A stretch of 48,178 nt of DNA from an uncultured Bacilli bacterium (GTDB taxonomy: Bacteria; Bacillota_I; Bacilli_A; RF39; UBA660): contig CANRCZ010000007.1 of NCBI GenBank assembly GCA_947629265.1, positions 1 through 48,178 on the forward strand, read 5' to 3'. Positions 7,912 to 15,537 of this stretch are shown here, one piece after another. The notes beneath the pieces are model-generated. The model had not been told where the DNA came from, ran no database searches, and saw only the letters and a list, made by a program, of their open reading frames with translations. Position numbers and translations under genes: made by a program. Position 1 is the stretch's first letter. Every line of letters begins with the position of its first letter.

Positions 7912-8406
7912 ATGTTTAGATTATTTATCCAAGAATTAAATAAAATTAAAACCGATTTAAGTATTATTAAACCAATGTTTAGATTAGCGAACTTAAATAC
8001 TAAAATAATTAAAAAGAAAGACGAACTTGATAGTTTAAAAAAAGAGATTGAAACTTTTAAATTTGAAGAAGAACTAATCGATTTAAAAGATATTTACGTA
8101 CTTAAAAATAAAGATAAAATTAACTTTGTATTTAAAAAATATGTCGTTTTAAAAGATAATGTCAATGTCAATGATTATCAAGGAATATACAAAGGATACT
8201 TTATCGATATCTTTAACTTTGAAACTATCTGTCACTTTAAAGAGACAGTCGATTATGAAAATGATGACTTTAAAATAGAGATCATCGATACTAAACATAC
8301 CATTAACTATATAAATGATTACATTTCATTAAATGAAACCGCTAATGGTAAAATATTAAGATCGACACTTAAAAAACTATATTTAAAGCTAAATAAAAAT
8401 TGCTAA
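7912..8406 (+). CDS. Hypothetical cytoplasmic protein
   Basis: A 164-residue charged, Lys/Asp/Ile-rich protein with no signal peptide or membrane segment. Start chosen at ATG 7912, seven bases after AAGGGGG and after a consensus promoter; a longer frame reaching 7858 would begin inside the -35 box. Residues 30-50 (KIIKKKDELDSLKKEIETFK) look like a short coiled coil. I do not recognise the family. A terminator hairpin overlaps its stop codon. Confidence 0.7.
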   Translation: MFRLFIQELNKIKTDLSIIKPMFRLANLNTKIIKKKDELDSLKKEIETFKFEEELIDLKDIYVLKNKDKINFVFKKYVVLKDNVNVNDYQGIYKGYFIDIFNFETICHFKETVDYENDDFKIEIIDTKHTINYINDYISLNETANGKILRSTLKKLYLKLNKNC

Positions 8407-8421
8407 AAAAAGCAATTTTTT
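8396..8421 (+). terminator. Terminator of 7912-8406
   Basis: AAAATTGC / GCAATTTT with an A-rich loop and T run, overlapping the stop codon. Confidence 0.8.
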
Positions 8422-8422
8422 C

Positions 8423-8502
8423 ATTACCTAGACTAATACTCGTAAGTTCGCAGTTAAACTACTTCCGTACTAACGTAGTCTGCTTGAATAAATATCGGTA
8501 AT
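8423..8502. other. Structured intergenic element of unknown function
   Basis: Between two convergent genes lies an 80-base stretch with several nested complementary arms: ATTACC (8423) with GGTAAT (8497), AGACTA (8430) with TAGTCT (8476), TAC with GTA, AAGT (8444) with ACTT (8461), and a small AGT/ACT apical stem. It is richer in G and C than its flanks. The outer GGTAAT arm is also enclosed by a competing pair, TGAATAA / TTATTCA. It does not resemble a tRNA, and I recognise no RNA family. It could be a small RNA on either strand or a 3' structure of yihY. Confidence 0.4.
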
Positions 8503-8530
8503 TAAATACTTATTCATTATTTAATATGAT

Positions 8531-9403
8531 TTATTTTTTATCGATTATTTTTCCATTTTTTGACATTTCACTATATATACCAGCATTAATCGCTATACCG
8601 ATAACTAAAATATAGGATAACATATAAACCCAAAACATTAAAACGATCAAATTGGATAAACTACCATAAAAGATATCGTAATTAGCGTAATTGCTAGTAT
8701 ATATTGAATAAACCGCTGTTAAAATGATCCATCCGATCGTCGTAAAGATAGCGCCTTTATTAGTATAGTGACTATTTATTTTTTTATCAACTGACATCGT
8801 ATATAGTAATTTTATGATGAAAAAGATGATAAAAAAGGCAAATGGCCATTTAAAAAAGTTATATAAAAATAATATCTGTTTATTAAATAAAATCAAATTC
8901 AAATCCGCTAAGGTTCTATATATGACATTACTGAATGCTAAACCAATTAAAATGAATATAAATAAAAGCATTAACATTATGGTTAAAAAGAAAGCTTTTA
9001 TTCTTCTAAAAACATAATTTTTATTTTCGACATCGTACAAAGTATTTGATGCTATAATAATTGAATTAGCGCCATTGGATGCGATGATAAAACCTAATAG
9101 CAAGTAAACAAAAACATTATAATTTTTAACGACCGCATTTTCTAAAAAGGATAGCAATATACTTGATACCCCTTTTGGTAAGGTTAAATTGATAAAATTG
9201 ATTACTTGGGAAAAGGAATCAGTAAAATGAACACCGATTACACCTGCTAAAGTAATGGCTGGTACGATCGATAACATTATAAAAAATGCTATGTTACCAG
9301 GTAAAATACGCATTTCATTTTTTCTTGTAATTTTAAATATTTTGGTCAGATAATTTTTTAATTTATTTACATACTTACTTTCTAGTTTTTTTAAGTTTTC
9401 CAT
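8531..9403 (-). CDS. YihY/UPF0761-type membrane protein
   Basis: A 290-residue polytopic membrane protein with about six hydrophobic segments after a basic N-terminal 30 residues. Family signatures are the GNIAFFIMLSIVPAIT segment (about 37-52), which matches the early ALAYYTLLSLFP-like pattern of YihY, SNGANSIIIASNTLYD (about 108-123), and the last helices with GSLSNLIVLMFWVYMLSYI. Members were once annotated as ribonuclease BN or virulence factor BrkB. The actual biochemical role is unsettled. It follows the tail-anchored gene at 9416-10147 with a 12-base gap and is probably cotranscribed with it. Confidence 0.85.
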   Translation of the reverse strand: MENLKKLESKYVNKLKNYLTKIFKITRKNEMRILPGNIAFFIMLSIVPAITLAGVIGVHFTDSFSQVINFINLTLPKGVSSILLSFLENAVVKNYNVFVYLLLGFIIASNGANSIIIASNTLYDVENKNYVFRRIKAFFLTIMLMLLFIFILIGLAFSNVIYRTLADLNLILFNKQILFLYNFFKWPFAFFIIFFIIKLLYTMSVDKKINSHYTNKGAIFTTIGWIILTAVYSIYTSNYANYDIFYGSLSNLIVLMFWVYMLSYILVIGIAINAGIYSEMSKNGKIIDKK

Positions 9404-9415
9404 TGTTTCACCTTG

Positions 9416-10147
9416 CTAAATAATTTTTGTAACAAATAAAACTATCAAAACAATAGTTATGATTGCTAATAGTACTAAAACTGCTATTTTAATTACTTTA
9501 GGTTTTTTAGGATCATAACTATCTTCAAAATCTTCACTGTTTAATTTCATACTAGATGTATAAAATGAACTATCTAATTTTTCGGTATTATCTTTTTCTT
9601 GAATGGCTTTCGTTTCACCTTGTAAGTCTTCTAAAAGTTTTAGACTTAATTCTTCATCTCCTAATTTATTTAACATACTAGTATTAGTAATAGTATTGAT
9701 TAACTCTTTAAGTTCATCTTCTTCATTTTTAGGATTTTCTTTATTTTCTTTATCGATTTTTAATTGTTTTAAAATATTGTAATTAGTATTATCTAAACTT
9801 AAGTACCTTTTATCTTCATCGTTACTTTCTTTAGCTTCTTTTAAAACATCCATGATATCGTAAGTTTTATTATCTTCTTCTTTAAAATCTTCGCTGATGG
9901 GTTCTTCTTTTTCTTCTTTTGTTGTTATAATACTACGATATTCTTTTTGTCTTTTATAATCTTCTCTATTTTTAAGCATTTTTTTTACTTTAGTAATATC
10001 TATTTCGTTGTTTTTATCGATCATAGCAACACCCTCTATGTTGCTATATTCTCCGTCTTCATATATATTATGATATAAATCTTGATTAAGTTGACTCCGT
10101 CTTTTAGGATTATTGGACCGATAATATCTTTCCATTCTGCTTGCCAT
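9416..10147 (-). CDS. Hypothetical tail-anchored acidic protein
   Basis: A 243-residue protein: a basic head (MASRMERYYRSNNPKRRSQ), a long Glu/Lys/Asp-rich middle expected to be disordered or helical, and one hydrophobic segment at the extreme C terminus (AVLVLLAIITIVLIVLFV). The body would therefore be cytoplasmic with a membrane tail. Start placed at ATG 10147, four bases after AGGTGAT; an upstream GTG lies inside that ribosome binding site. It precedes yihY. I do not recognise a family. The head, tail anchor and acidic linker suggest a membrane-tethered scaffold, which is inference only. Confidence 0.7.
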   Translation of the reverse strand: MASRMERYYRSNNPKRRSQLNQDLYHNIYEDGEYSNIEGVAMIDKNNEIDITKVKKMLKNREDYKRQKEYRSIITTKEEKEEPISEDFKEEDNKTYDIMDVLKEAKESNDEDKRYLSLDNTNYNILKQLKIDKENKENPKNEEDELKELINTITNTSMLNKLGDEELSLKLLEDLQGETKAIQEKDNTEKLDSSFYTSSMKLNSEDFEDSYDPKKPKVIKIAVLVLLAIITIVLIVLFVTKII

Positions 10148-10200
10148 ACTTATCACCTATGTTAATGATACCATATTTTTAAATATTATGAAACATTTAC

Positions 10201-10229
10201 TTGCAAATATATCATTATTTTTTTATAAT
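10201..10229 (+). promoter_or_regulatory. Ferredoxin promoter
   Basis: TTGCAA (10201-10206), 17 bases, TATAAT (10224-10229). Confidence 0.75.
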
Positions 10230-10245
10230 TGTTATAGGAGGATTT

Positions 10246-10455
10246 ATGAAAAAGTTTAAAGTAAATGACAATTGTATCAGCTGTGGCGCTTGTACAGCAA
10301 TCGCTAGTGATGTATTTGAATTTAATGATGATATGCAAGCTACCGCTATTGAGGGAGCTAATGTCTTAGAAGAAATGAATGATACAACTAAAGAATGCGC
10401 GATGGATGCTTTAGAGGGATGCCCTGTTAATGCAATTGAATTAGTTGAGGAATAA
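10246..10455 (+). CDS. 4Fe-4S ferredoxin
   Basis: A 69-residue acidic electron carrier. Cys10, Cys13 and Cys16 (CISCGAC) with Cys59 (GCPVNAI) provide ligands for a single 4Fe-4S cluster; Cys51 may form a disulfide as in other monocluster ferredoxins. Start is ATG 10246, four bases after AGGAGG (10237-10242) and downstream of a consensus promoter. A longer frame from 10201 would start in the -35 box. The partner redox enzymes are not in the window. It is monocistronic with a terminator shared with the convergent fic gene. Confidence 0.9.
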   Translation: MKKFKVNDNCISCGACTAIASDVFEFNDDMQATAIEGANVLEEMNDTTKECAMDALEGCPVNAIELVEE

Positions 10456-10458
10456 AAA

Positions 10459-10482
10459 AAATACTTTTTAAAGAGTATTTTT
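10459..10482. terminator. Bidirectional terminator between ferredoxin and fic
   Basis: AAAATACT / AGTATTTT with T runs on both strands, between two convergent stop codons. Confidence 0.75.
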
Positions 10483-10483
10483 T

Positions 10484-11206
10484 TTAACAACTGCGATATT
10501 GTTTTCTTAATTGAGCGATTTTAACGTCTTCATCACTCTCTACCTCTTCTTCGGTTAATGAGTCACCACAGATATTTTCATAAAATTCGATCATCGTTTC
10601 TAGTTCTTCGTTAGATTTTTTCTCGATAAATTTAGCGAAACCGACCTCATCATAGTTACCGATATAGTCAAAGTATTCTTTTCTTTCATCGCTATCGATG
10701 ATAATTGGAGCTTTATTTTGTCTACATAAGTTATAGTTCATAATTATACGGCCTGTTCGACCATTCCCGTCTTCAAAGGGATGAATTCTTATAAATTTAA
10801 TATGAAATTTAGCTTCTCTTTCATATACTGATAAATCGTTCCATATGTTGTAATAATTATCGAATAAGGTATACATTTCCATTGGAACTAAGTTTGGAGC
10901 TGTTGGAAAGAAATCTGCTCCTCTTACGTCTACTTGGACTCTTCTAAATCCGGGTTGAAAGTAATTTAAGCCTTTATTAACCATATTATTTATGTTAATA
11001 ATATCACTCATAGTCATCTTATCGATGCCTTTTTCAATTAAAGAATTAAAGGCTAACATATTATTATAGATTTTAATAGCATCTTTGGGTTCTGTTAATT
11101 GAAACTCTGAATCTTCGACCTCTAGACTCCCAACTGTAAATCTCGTTGAAAATAATAGCATGTACTTTTCGTAAAATTCATTTTTGTTCATAAACTCAAC
11201 AAACAT
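10484..11206 (-). CDS. Fic-domain protein (probable AMP transferase)
   Basis: A 240-residue protein with the canonical Fic motif HPFEDGNGRTGR (about residues 141-152), whose His is the catalytic base in transfer of AMP to protein hydroxyls. An N-terminal segment, TVGSLEVEDSEF (about 24-35), sits where class II Fic proteins carry their inhibitory helix (S/T-x-x-x-E-G/N). The Glu is retained but the next residue is Val, so self-inhibition is possible but not certain. No separate antitoxin gene is adjacent. The target is unknown. It is single, convergent with ferredoxin. Confidence 0.88.
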   Translation of the reverse strand: MFVEFMNKNEFYEKYMLLFSTRFTVGSLEVEDSEFQLTEPKDAIKIYNNMLAFNSLIEKGIDKMTMSDIININNMVNKGLNYFQPGFRRVQVDVRGADFFPTAPNLVPMEMYTLFDNYYNIWNDLSVYEREAKFHIKFIRIHPFEDGNGRTGRIIMNYNLCRQNKAPIIIDSDERKEYFDYIGNYDEVGFAKFIEKKSNEELETMIEFYENICGDSLTEEEVESDEDVKIAQLRKQYRSC

Positions 11207-11263
11207 TAAACCTCACCTCTTATTACCATATATAATAGCATGTTTTTTTATTTTGTCAAGAAA

Positions 11264-11288
11264 AAAATAACCACAATGTGATTATTTT
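11264..11288 (-). terminator. infC-rpmI-rplT operon terminator
   Basis: Minus-strand AATAATCACA / TGTGGTTATT with a minimal loop followed by a T run, overlapping the end of rplT. Confidence 0.75.
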
Positions 11289-11812
11289 AAAGCATCTAAT
11301 AATTCAGCTTTTTTCATAGTAGTGTATCCACTTATACCTTTTTCTTTAGCCATTTCTTTTAATTCAGCGACTGTTTTTTTAGATAAATCAGTATCTGCTT
11401 CTTTTTTAACTGGAGCTTTTTCAGCCTTAGCTACTACTTTTTCTTCTTTTATTTTACCATCTAAAGCCATTTTAGCTAAATCAACTAAATCAGTGAAAGC
11501 TTTAGGATTGTCGATTGCAAGCTCTGATAACATTTTTCTATTTACAGTTACACCAGCTAAATTTAATCCATGCATGAATTTTGAATAACTTATATCGTTA
11601 TTTTTACAAGCTGCATTAATTCTAGTAATCCATAATTTTCTGAAATCTCTCTTCTTTTGTCTTCTATCTCTAAAAGCATATTTTCCAGAGTGCATTACTT
11701 GTTCTTTAGCTGTTTTATATAATCTATGTTTACTACCAAAATAACCTTTAGCTTCTTTTAGTACTTTTTTACGTCTATTCTTATGAATATTGCTTCCTTT
11801 AACTCTTGCCAT
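11282..11812 (-). CDS. rplT: 50S ribosomal protein L20 with C-terminal SAP/Rho-N-like extension
   Basis: 176 residues. The first ~119 are a normal L20 ([53 protein letters not shown]-type region, then the [11 protein letters not shown] segment), an rRNA-binding assembly protein of the large subunit that also represses its own operon through the L20 leader. L20 normally ends there. Here a Lys/Ala/Glu-rich linker leads to about 35 residues, [20 protein letters not shown] followed by [14 protein letters not shown], which fit the helix-extended loop-helix of SAP and Rho-N nucleic-acid-binding motifs. Reading frame is continuous with a single stop. Confidence 0.95.
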   Translation of the reverse strand: MARVKGSNIHKNRRKKVLKEAKGYFGSKHRLYKTAKEQVMHSGKYAFRDRRQKKRDFRKLWITRINAACKNNDISYSKFMHGLNLAGVTVNRKMLSELAIDNPKAFTDLVDLAKMALDGKIKEEKVVAKAEKAPVKKEADTDLSKKTVAELKEMAKEKGISGYTTMKKAELLDALK

Positions 11813-11823
11813 ACTTTACCTCC

Positions 11824-12021
11824 TTATTTATTAAGCATTACTTTAATACGACTGTGATCAGCCTTACTTAAAGTATTACCCTTTCTTTTTGCTCTATTTG
11901 ATGCTGATGATTTCTTACCAGTATTATGATTTACACCAGATACACCTATTTTAAAATCATTTTTTCTAGCTTTACAAACTTTTTTTAAACCACTATGTGA
12001 TTTCATTTTTACTTTTGCCAT
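11824..12021 (-). CDS. rpmI: 50S ribosomal protein L35
   Basis: A 65-residue basic protein of normal length, with the family features MKSHSGLKKVCKA (6-18), a central NHNTGKKSS, and SKADHSRIKVMLNK at the C terminus. Middle gene of the infC-rpmI-rplT operon, 9 bases after infC and 11 before rplT, with a clear GGAGG site. Confidence 0.95.
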   Translation of the reverse strand: MAKVKMKSHSGLKKVCKARKNDFKIGVSGVNHNTGKKSSASNRAKRKGNTLSKADHSRIKVMLNK

Positions 12022-12030
12022 AATTTCCTC

Positions 12031-12555
12031 CTAATCTTTTTTGGGCGTAAGCATCATATTCATGAACTTACCTTCTAATTTTGGTTTCGATTCGACCTCT
12101 GCTAAATCTTTAGTAGCCTCGATAAACCTATTTAGAACATCTCTACCTAATTCTGGATGCGCTAATTCACGGCCTTTAAATTTGATAGACACCTTAATTT
12201 TATGTCCTTTTTCCAAATATTTTGAAGCGTTACGGACACGCGTTTCAAAATCATGAACATCGATAGTTACTGATAAACGATATTCTTTAGTTTCTAAGTT
12301 GTTTTCACGTTGTTTTTTTAAATTCTCTTTTTGTTTTTTCTTGTTTTCGTACTTGTATTTATTATAGTCCATAATCTTACATACTGGTGGATTTCCATTA
12401 GGATTGATTAATACCAAATCAAAACCAGCGAAATTCGCCAAAGTTTTAGCATCGTTTATTGCTTTAACTCCCAATTGTTCACCATTTGGTCCTATTACTA
12501 ATACCTCTTTAGCTCTTATTTGATCATTGATAAATAGATCGTTCTTGTTTGCGAT
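12031..12555 (-). CDS. infC: Translation initiation factor IF-3, non-AUG start
   Basis: 174 residues with the N-terminal domain opening NDLFINDQIRAKEVLVIGPN, and the C-terminal domain with HDFETRVRNASKYLEKGHKIKVS-type region and GRELAHPELG. No ATG sits at the conserved N terminus. The best start is ATC at 12553-12555, eight bases after GGAGG (12564-12568), giving a normal-length protein. A non-AUG start at infC is known in bacteria and makes the gene sensitive to IF-3 level. Longer in-frame starts up to 12621 would run back through the leader terminator hairpin. First gene of the operon; controlled by the L20 leader. Confidence 0.9.
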   Translation of the reverse strand: MANKNDLFINDQIRAKEVLVIGPNGEQLGVKAINDAKTLANFAGFDLVLINPNGNPPVCKIMDYNKYKYENKKKQKENLKKQRENNLETKEYRLSVTIDVHDFETRVRNASKYLEKGHKIKVSIKFKGRELAHPELGRDVLNRFIEATKDLAEVESKPKLEGKFMNMMLTPKKD

Positions 12556-12568
12556 ACTTGACACCTCC

Positions 12569-12680
12569 AAAATAAAAGTGAACACAAAGTGTCCACTAAA
12601 AAAACCATTCATAATTGGCATTTACCCAAAGCTATAGCAATCGGGTGAGAAGTGGACCTTCTGCTTTCCTTTTTTATTTA
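12569..12680 (-). ncRNA. L20 leader (ribosomal protein autoregulatory RNA)
   Basis: The transcribed leader upstream of infC contains a terminator hairpin AGTGGACAC / GTGTTCACT followed by TTTTATTTT (plus 12570-12597). Further upstream is the segment GGTCCAC (12652-12658) that can pair with GTGGAC of the hairpin to form an antiterminator, together with CACCCGAT and GGGTAAAT. This layout matches the Bacillus L20 leader, in which L20 binding favours the terminator and lowers infC-rpmI-rplT expression. Confidence 0.85.
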
Positions 12681-12687
12681 CAAACAT

Positions 12688-12716
12688 ATTTTACATAAAA
12701 AGCATATGATTGTCAA
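12688..12716 (-). promoter_or_regulatory. infC operon promoter
   Basis: Minus strand TTGACA (12711-12716), 17 bases, TAAAAT (12688-12693). Confidence 0.85.
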
Positions 12717-12735
12717 TATCTAATTATACATTTTT

Positions 12736-13458
12736 TTAAAGATTTTGCAATTTTGTAAAGACGTTTTTTAAATCATCGTTGATAACTAAGTCAGCTTTAT
12801 GATCATAAGGGGTTTTATCTTTGTTGATAATAACTAAGTATTTACCATTAAATAAATTGATCAAGCTTCTAGCTGGTTCGACTGTTAAAGAGGTTCCAGC
12901 TACGATTAATAACTTAGCTTCACTAATAGCTTTAATGGCATTATTATAAGTACCATCATCAATAGCTTCACCATATAAAACAACTTTAGGTTTAATAATA
13001 CCACCACATTCACATATTGGTATATTCTTACTGTTAAAGACATATTGATCATCGTATTTTTTATGACATTTTAAACAATAATTATCGTGGATTGTACCAT
13101 GTAGTTCATAGACATTAGCAATTCCCATCTTCTTATGTAGACCATCGATATTTTGGGTTACTACCGCTTTTAATTTATGATCATCCTGTAATTTTTTTAA
13201 ATACTTATGAATGATATTAACTTTAGCCTTTGAACAATCCATATATTTTTTATAAAAATCGTAAAAAGATAAAGTATTAGTATAAAAACAATTACTACTT
13301 AACATGTATTCAACAGGATATTCAAAAGTCATATTATATAGGCCATCATCACTCCTAAAATCCTTTATACCACTTAAAGTAGACGTTCCAGCTCCATCGA
13401 AGAAAACAATATTATCGATTTCATCTATCATATTTTTTAATTTTTCTATCTTATCCAT
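12736..13458 (-). CDS. Sir2-family NAD-dependent protein deacylase
   Basis: A 240-residue sirtuin. The NAD-binding loop reads FDGAGTSTLSGIKDFRS (about 19-35), followed by TQNIDGLH (about 100-107) and the catalytic His in ELHGT (about 117-121). Zinc ligands are CLKCHKK and the later CECGG; then GTSLTVEPA and a C-terminal NKDKTP. In most sirtuins the loop begins TGAG with IPDFR; here it is DGAG with IKDFR, so the substrate or cofactor geometry may differ. It follows recG by eight bases and is probably its operon partner. Deacylation of lysine is the family activity; targets are unknown. Confidence 0.88.
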   Translation of the reverse strand: MDKIEKLKNMIDEIDNIVFFDGAGTSTLSGIKDFRSDDGLYNMTFEYPVEYMLSSNCFYTNTLSFYDFYKKYMDCSKAKVNIIHKYLKKLQDDHKLKAVVTQNIDGLHKKMGIANVYELHGTIHDNYCLKCHKKYDDQYVFNSKNIPICECGGIIKPKVVLYGEAIDDGTYNNAIKAISEAKLLIVAGTSLTVEPARSLINLFNGKYLVIINKDKTPYDHKADLVINDDLKNVFTKLQNL

Positions 13459-13466
13459 CTTATCAC

Positions 13467-15458
13467 CTAGTCTAAATTAGTAAAATTAGTAATATAGTTC
13501 ATTACTTTCTCATCATGAAAATTATCAAAAGTTCCTCTTATAAATTCTTCACTATCTTCTTTAGCTTTTAATAAAATATTGTAATCTTTCTTTAAATCAG
13601 CGATTGACATTACCATATCACCACTTTGTTTAATACCGAATAGATCGCCACCACCTCTTAGTAAGAAATCTTCTTCACTTATTTTAAAACCATCATTCGT
13701 TTCTGTCAAAATTTTTAATCTTTCTGTTTCATAGTTACTTATCAAAATACAATAAGATTGTAAGTTGCTCCGACCTACTCTTCCTCTTAATTGGTGTAAA
13801 GCTGATAAACCAAAGCGAAAGCTATCGAAGATAACCATCATCGTCGCATTAGCCACATCGACACCAACCTCGATAACCGTCGTACTGATAAGTATTTGAA
13901 TTTCGTTATTTTTAAACTTTTGCATAACCTCTTCTTTTTCATCACTTGTCATCTTACCATGCAAAACACCAATTTTAAATAGTTTACCAAAAGCTTTTTG
14001 CATTTTCTCTTCTAATTCAAAGACATTTTTTAAATCAACTTTATCACTTTCTTCAATTAAAGGTGCTATAACATATACTTGATGATTATTTTTTAACTGT
14101 TCGTACATAGATTCTAAAACGTCCTTGATTTCTTTTTCTTTTTTTAAAGTTGTAATTACCTCTTTACGACCATGTGGCTGTGTTTTAATACTTGATATAT
14201 CCATATCACCATATAAAGTTAAAGCATAAGTTCTAGGTATAGGAGTAGCACTCATATATAAAATATCGGGAGTTATACCTTTATTTTTTAAGTTAGCTCG
14301 CTGATTAACACCAAAACGATGCTGTTCATCGGTAATAACTAAACCTAGATTGTGATATTGAACGGTATCTGTAAATAAAGCATGAGTACCTACTATAATA
14401 TCGATATCACCATTTTTTAAATCTTCATATATTTTTCTTTTATCTTTAGCTTTTGTTTTACCAGTTAATAAAGCGATATTGATATTATAATCTTTTAATA
14501 AATTAACGATATTATCATAATGTTGATTAGCTAATATCTCGGTTGGAACCATTAAAGCACTTTGATATCCAGATAGATAGTTGATAAAAATTGCTATAAT
14601 AGCTACGATTGTTTTACCACTACCAACATCACCTTGTAATAACCTATTCATCCTCTTATCACTTGTTAAGTCTTCAAATATTCTATCGACACATTTTAGT
14701 TGATCACTAGTTAATTTAAAAGGTAAATTATTTATCATGTTTAAAACTTTATCGTAATCTACTTTCCTTTTTAACCCTATTTTATTAGCTTTATTTTGTT
14801 TTAAGTAGTTCATTTTGGCCATAAACATAAATAATTCTTCATATTTTAATTGATTACGAGCTTTTTTTAATGATTGCATACTAGTTGGATGATGAACCTC
14901 TTTAATGCAATCCATTTTGTCTATAAATTTATATTTATCCATTAGATAGGTTGGAATATAGTTAAAGATATCGATATCTTCTTTTAAGGCACTATCGATT
15001 AATTTAATGATATGTTTATTAGTAAGACCATAAGTAACATGGTAGATAGGTTCGATCTTCTCTTTTTCGATTAAACCAAATGATATATCACTTACTGTTA
15101 TAGCACTTTTTTTTCTTTCTAATTTACCAATAACGGTAACATTAGTACCTATTTTTAATTGATTTTTTAAAAACCCACGATTAAAAATAGTTATATTAAA
15201 TATATTACTACCTGTATTAAGTTTAAAGCTTGTTTTATCCAATTTACGATTAAAGTAATATACGGATGGATTAGTTTCAATTACACCATCGATAATAATT
15301 TTATCGCCATCGTTTAATTCATTTATATCGCTTCTTTTAATATCATCATATCTAAAAGGATAAAATTGTAATAGATCAGCTATTTCATTAATACCTAATT
15401 TACTTAATAGACTTTTACTTTTAATACCAATACCTTTTATTTGTTCTATACTTGACAT
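13467..15458 (-). CDS. recG: ATP-dependent DNA helicase RecG
   Basis: 663 residues, close to the family norm. An N-terminal wedge/OB domain (about 50-150) is followed by a superfamily 2 helicase core: Walker A GDVGSGKTIVA (about 275-285), DEQHRFG box (about 370), SATPIPRT (about 398), and the C-terminal lobe with STTVIEVGVDV and LRGRVGRS, then the TRG-type end. It remodels stalled replication forks and recombination junctions. Cotranscribed with sir2 downstream; parE lies 79 bases upstream. Confidence 0.95.
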   Translation of the reverse strand: MSSIEQIKGIGIKSKSLLSKLGINEIADLLQFYPFRYDDIKRSDINELNDGDKIIIDGVIETNPSVYYFNRKLDKTSFKLNTGSNIFNITIFNRGFLKNQLKIGTNVTVIGKLERKKSAITVSDISFGLIEKEKIEPIYHVTYGLTNKHIIKLIDSALKEDIDIFNYIPTYLMDKYKFIDKMDCIKEVHHPTSMQSLKKARNQLKYEELFMFMAKMNYLKQNKANKIGLKRKVDYDKVLNMINNLPFKLTSDQLKCVDRIFEDLTSDKRMNRLLQGDVGSGKTIVAIIAIFINYLSGYQSALMVPTEILANQHYDNIVNLLKDYNINIALLTGKTKAKDKRKIYEDLKNGDIDIIVGTHALFTDTVQYHNLGLVITDEQHRFGVNQRANLKNKGITPDILYMSATPIPRTYALTLYGDMDISSIKTQPHGRKEVITTLKKEKEIKDVLESMYEQLKNNHQVYVIAPLIEESDKVDLKNVFELEEKMQKAFGKLFKIGVLHGKMTSDEKEEVMQKFKNNEIQILISTTVIEVGVDVANATMMVIFDSFRFGLSALHQLRGRVGRSNLQSYCILISNYETERLKILTETNDGFKISEEDFLLRGGGDLFGIKQSGDMVMSIADLKKDYNILLKAKEDSEEFIRGTFDNFHDEKVMNYITNFTNLD

Positions 15459-15537
15459 ATCATCACCTTGAATATATTATACGATACAAATATACGTTTG
15501 TCAATTAGAATTTTAAATTAACATAAAAAAACTATGT

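Noticed and set aside
10484-11206. Fic gene as half of a toxin-antitoxin pair
   Set aside because: No small antitoxin gene adjoins it; upstream and downstream neighbours are ribosomal and ferredoxin genes.
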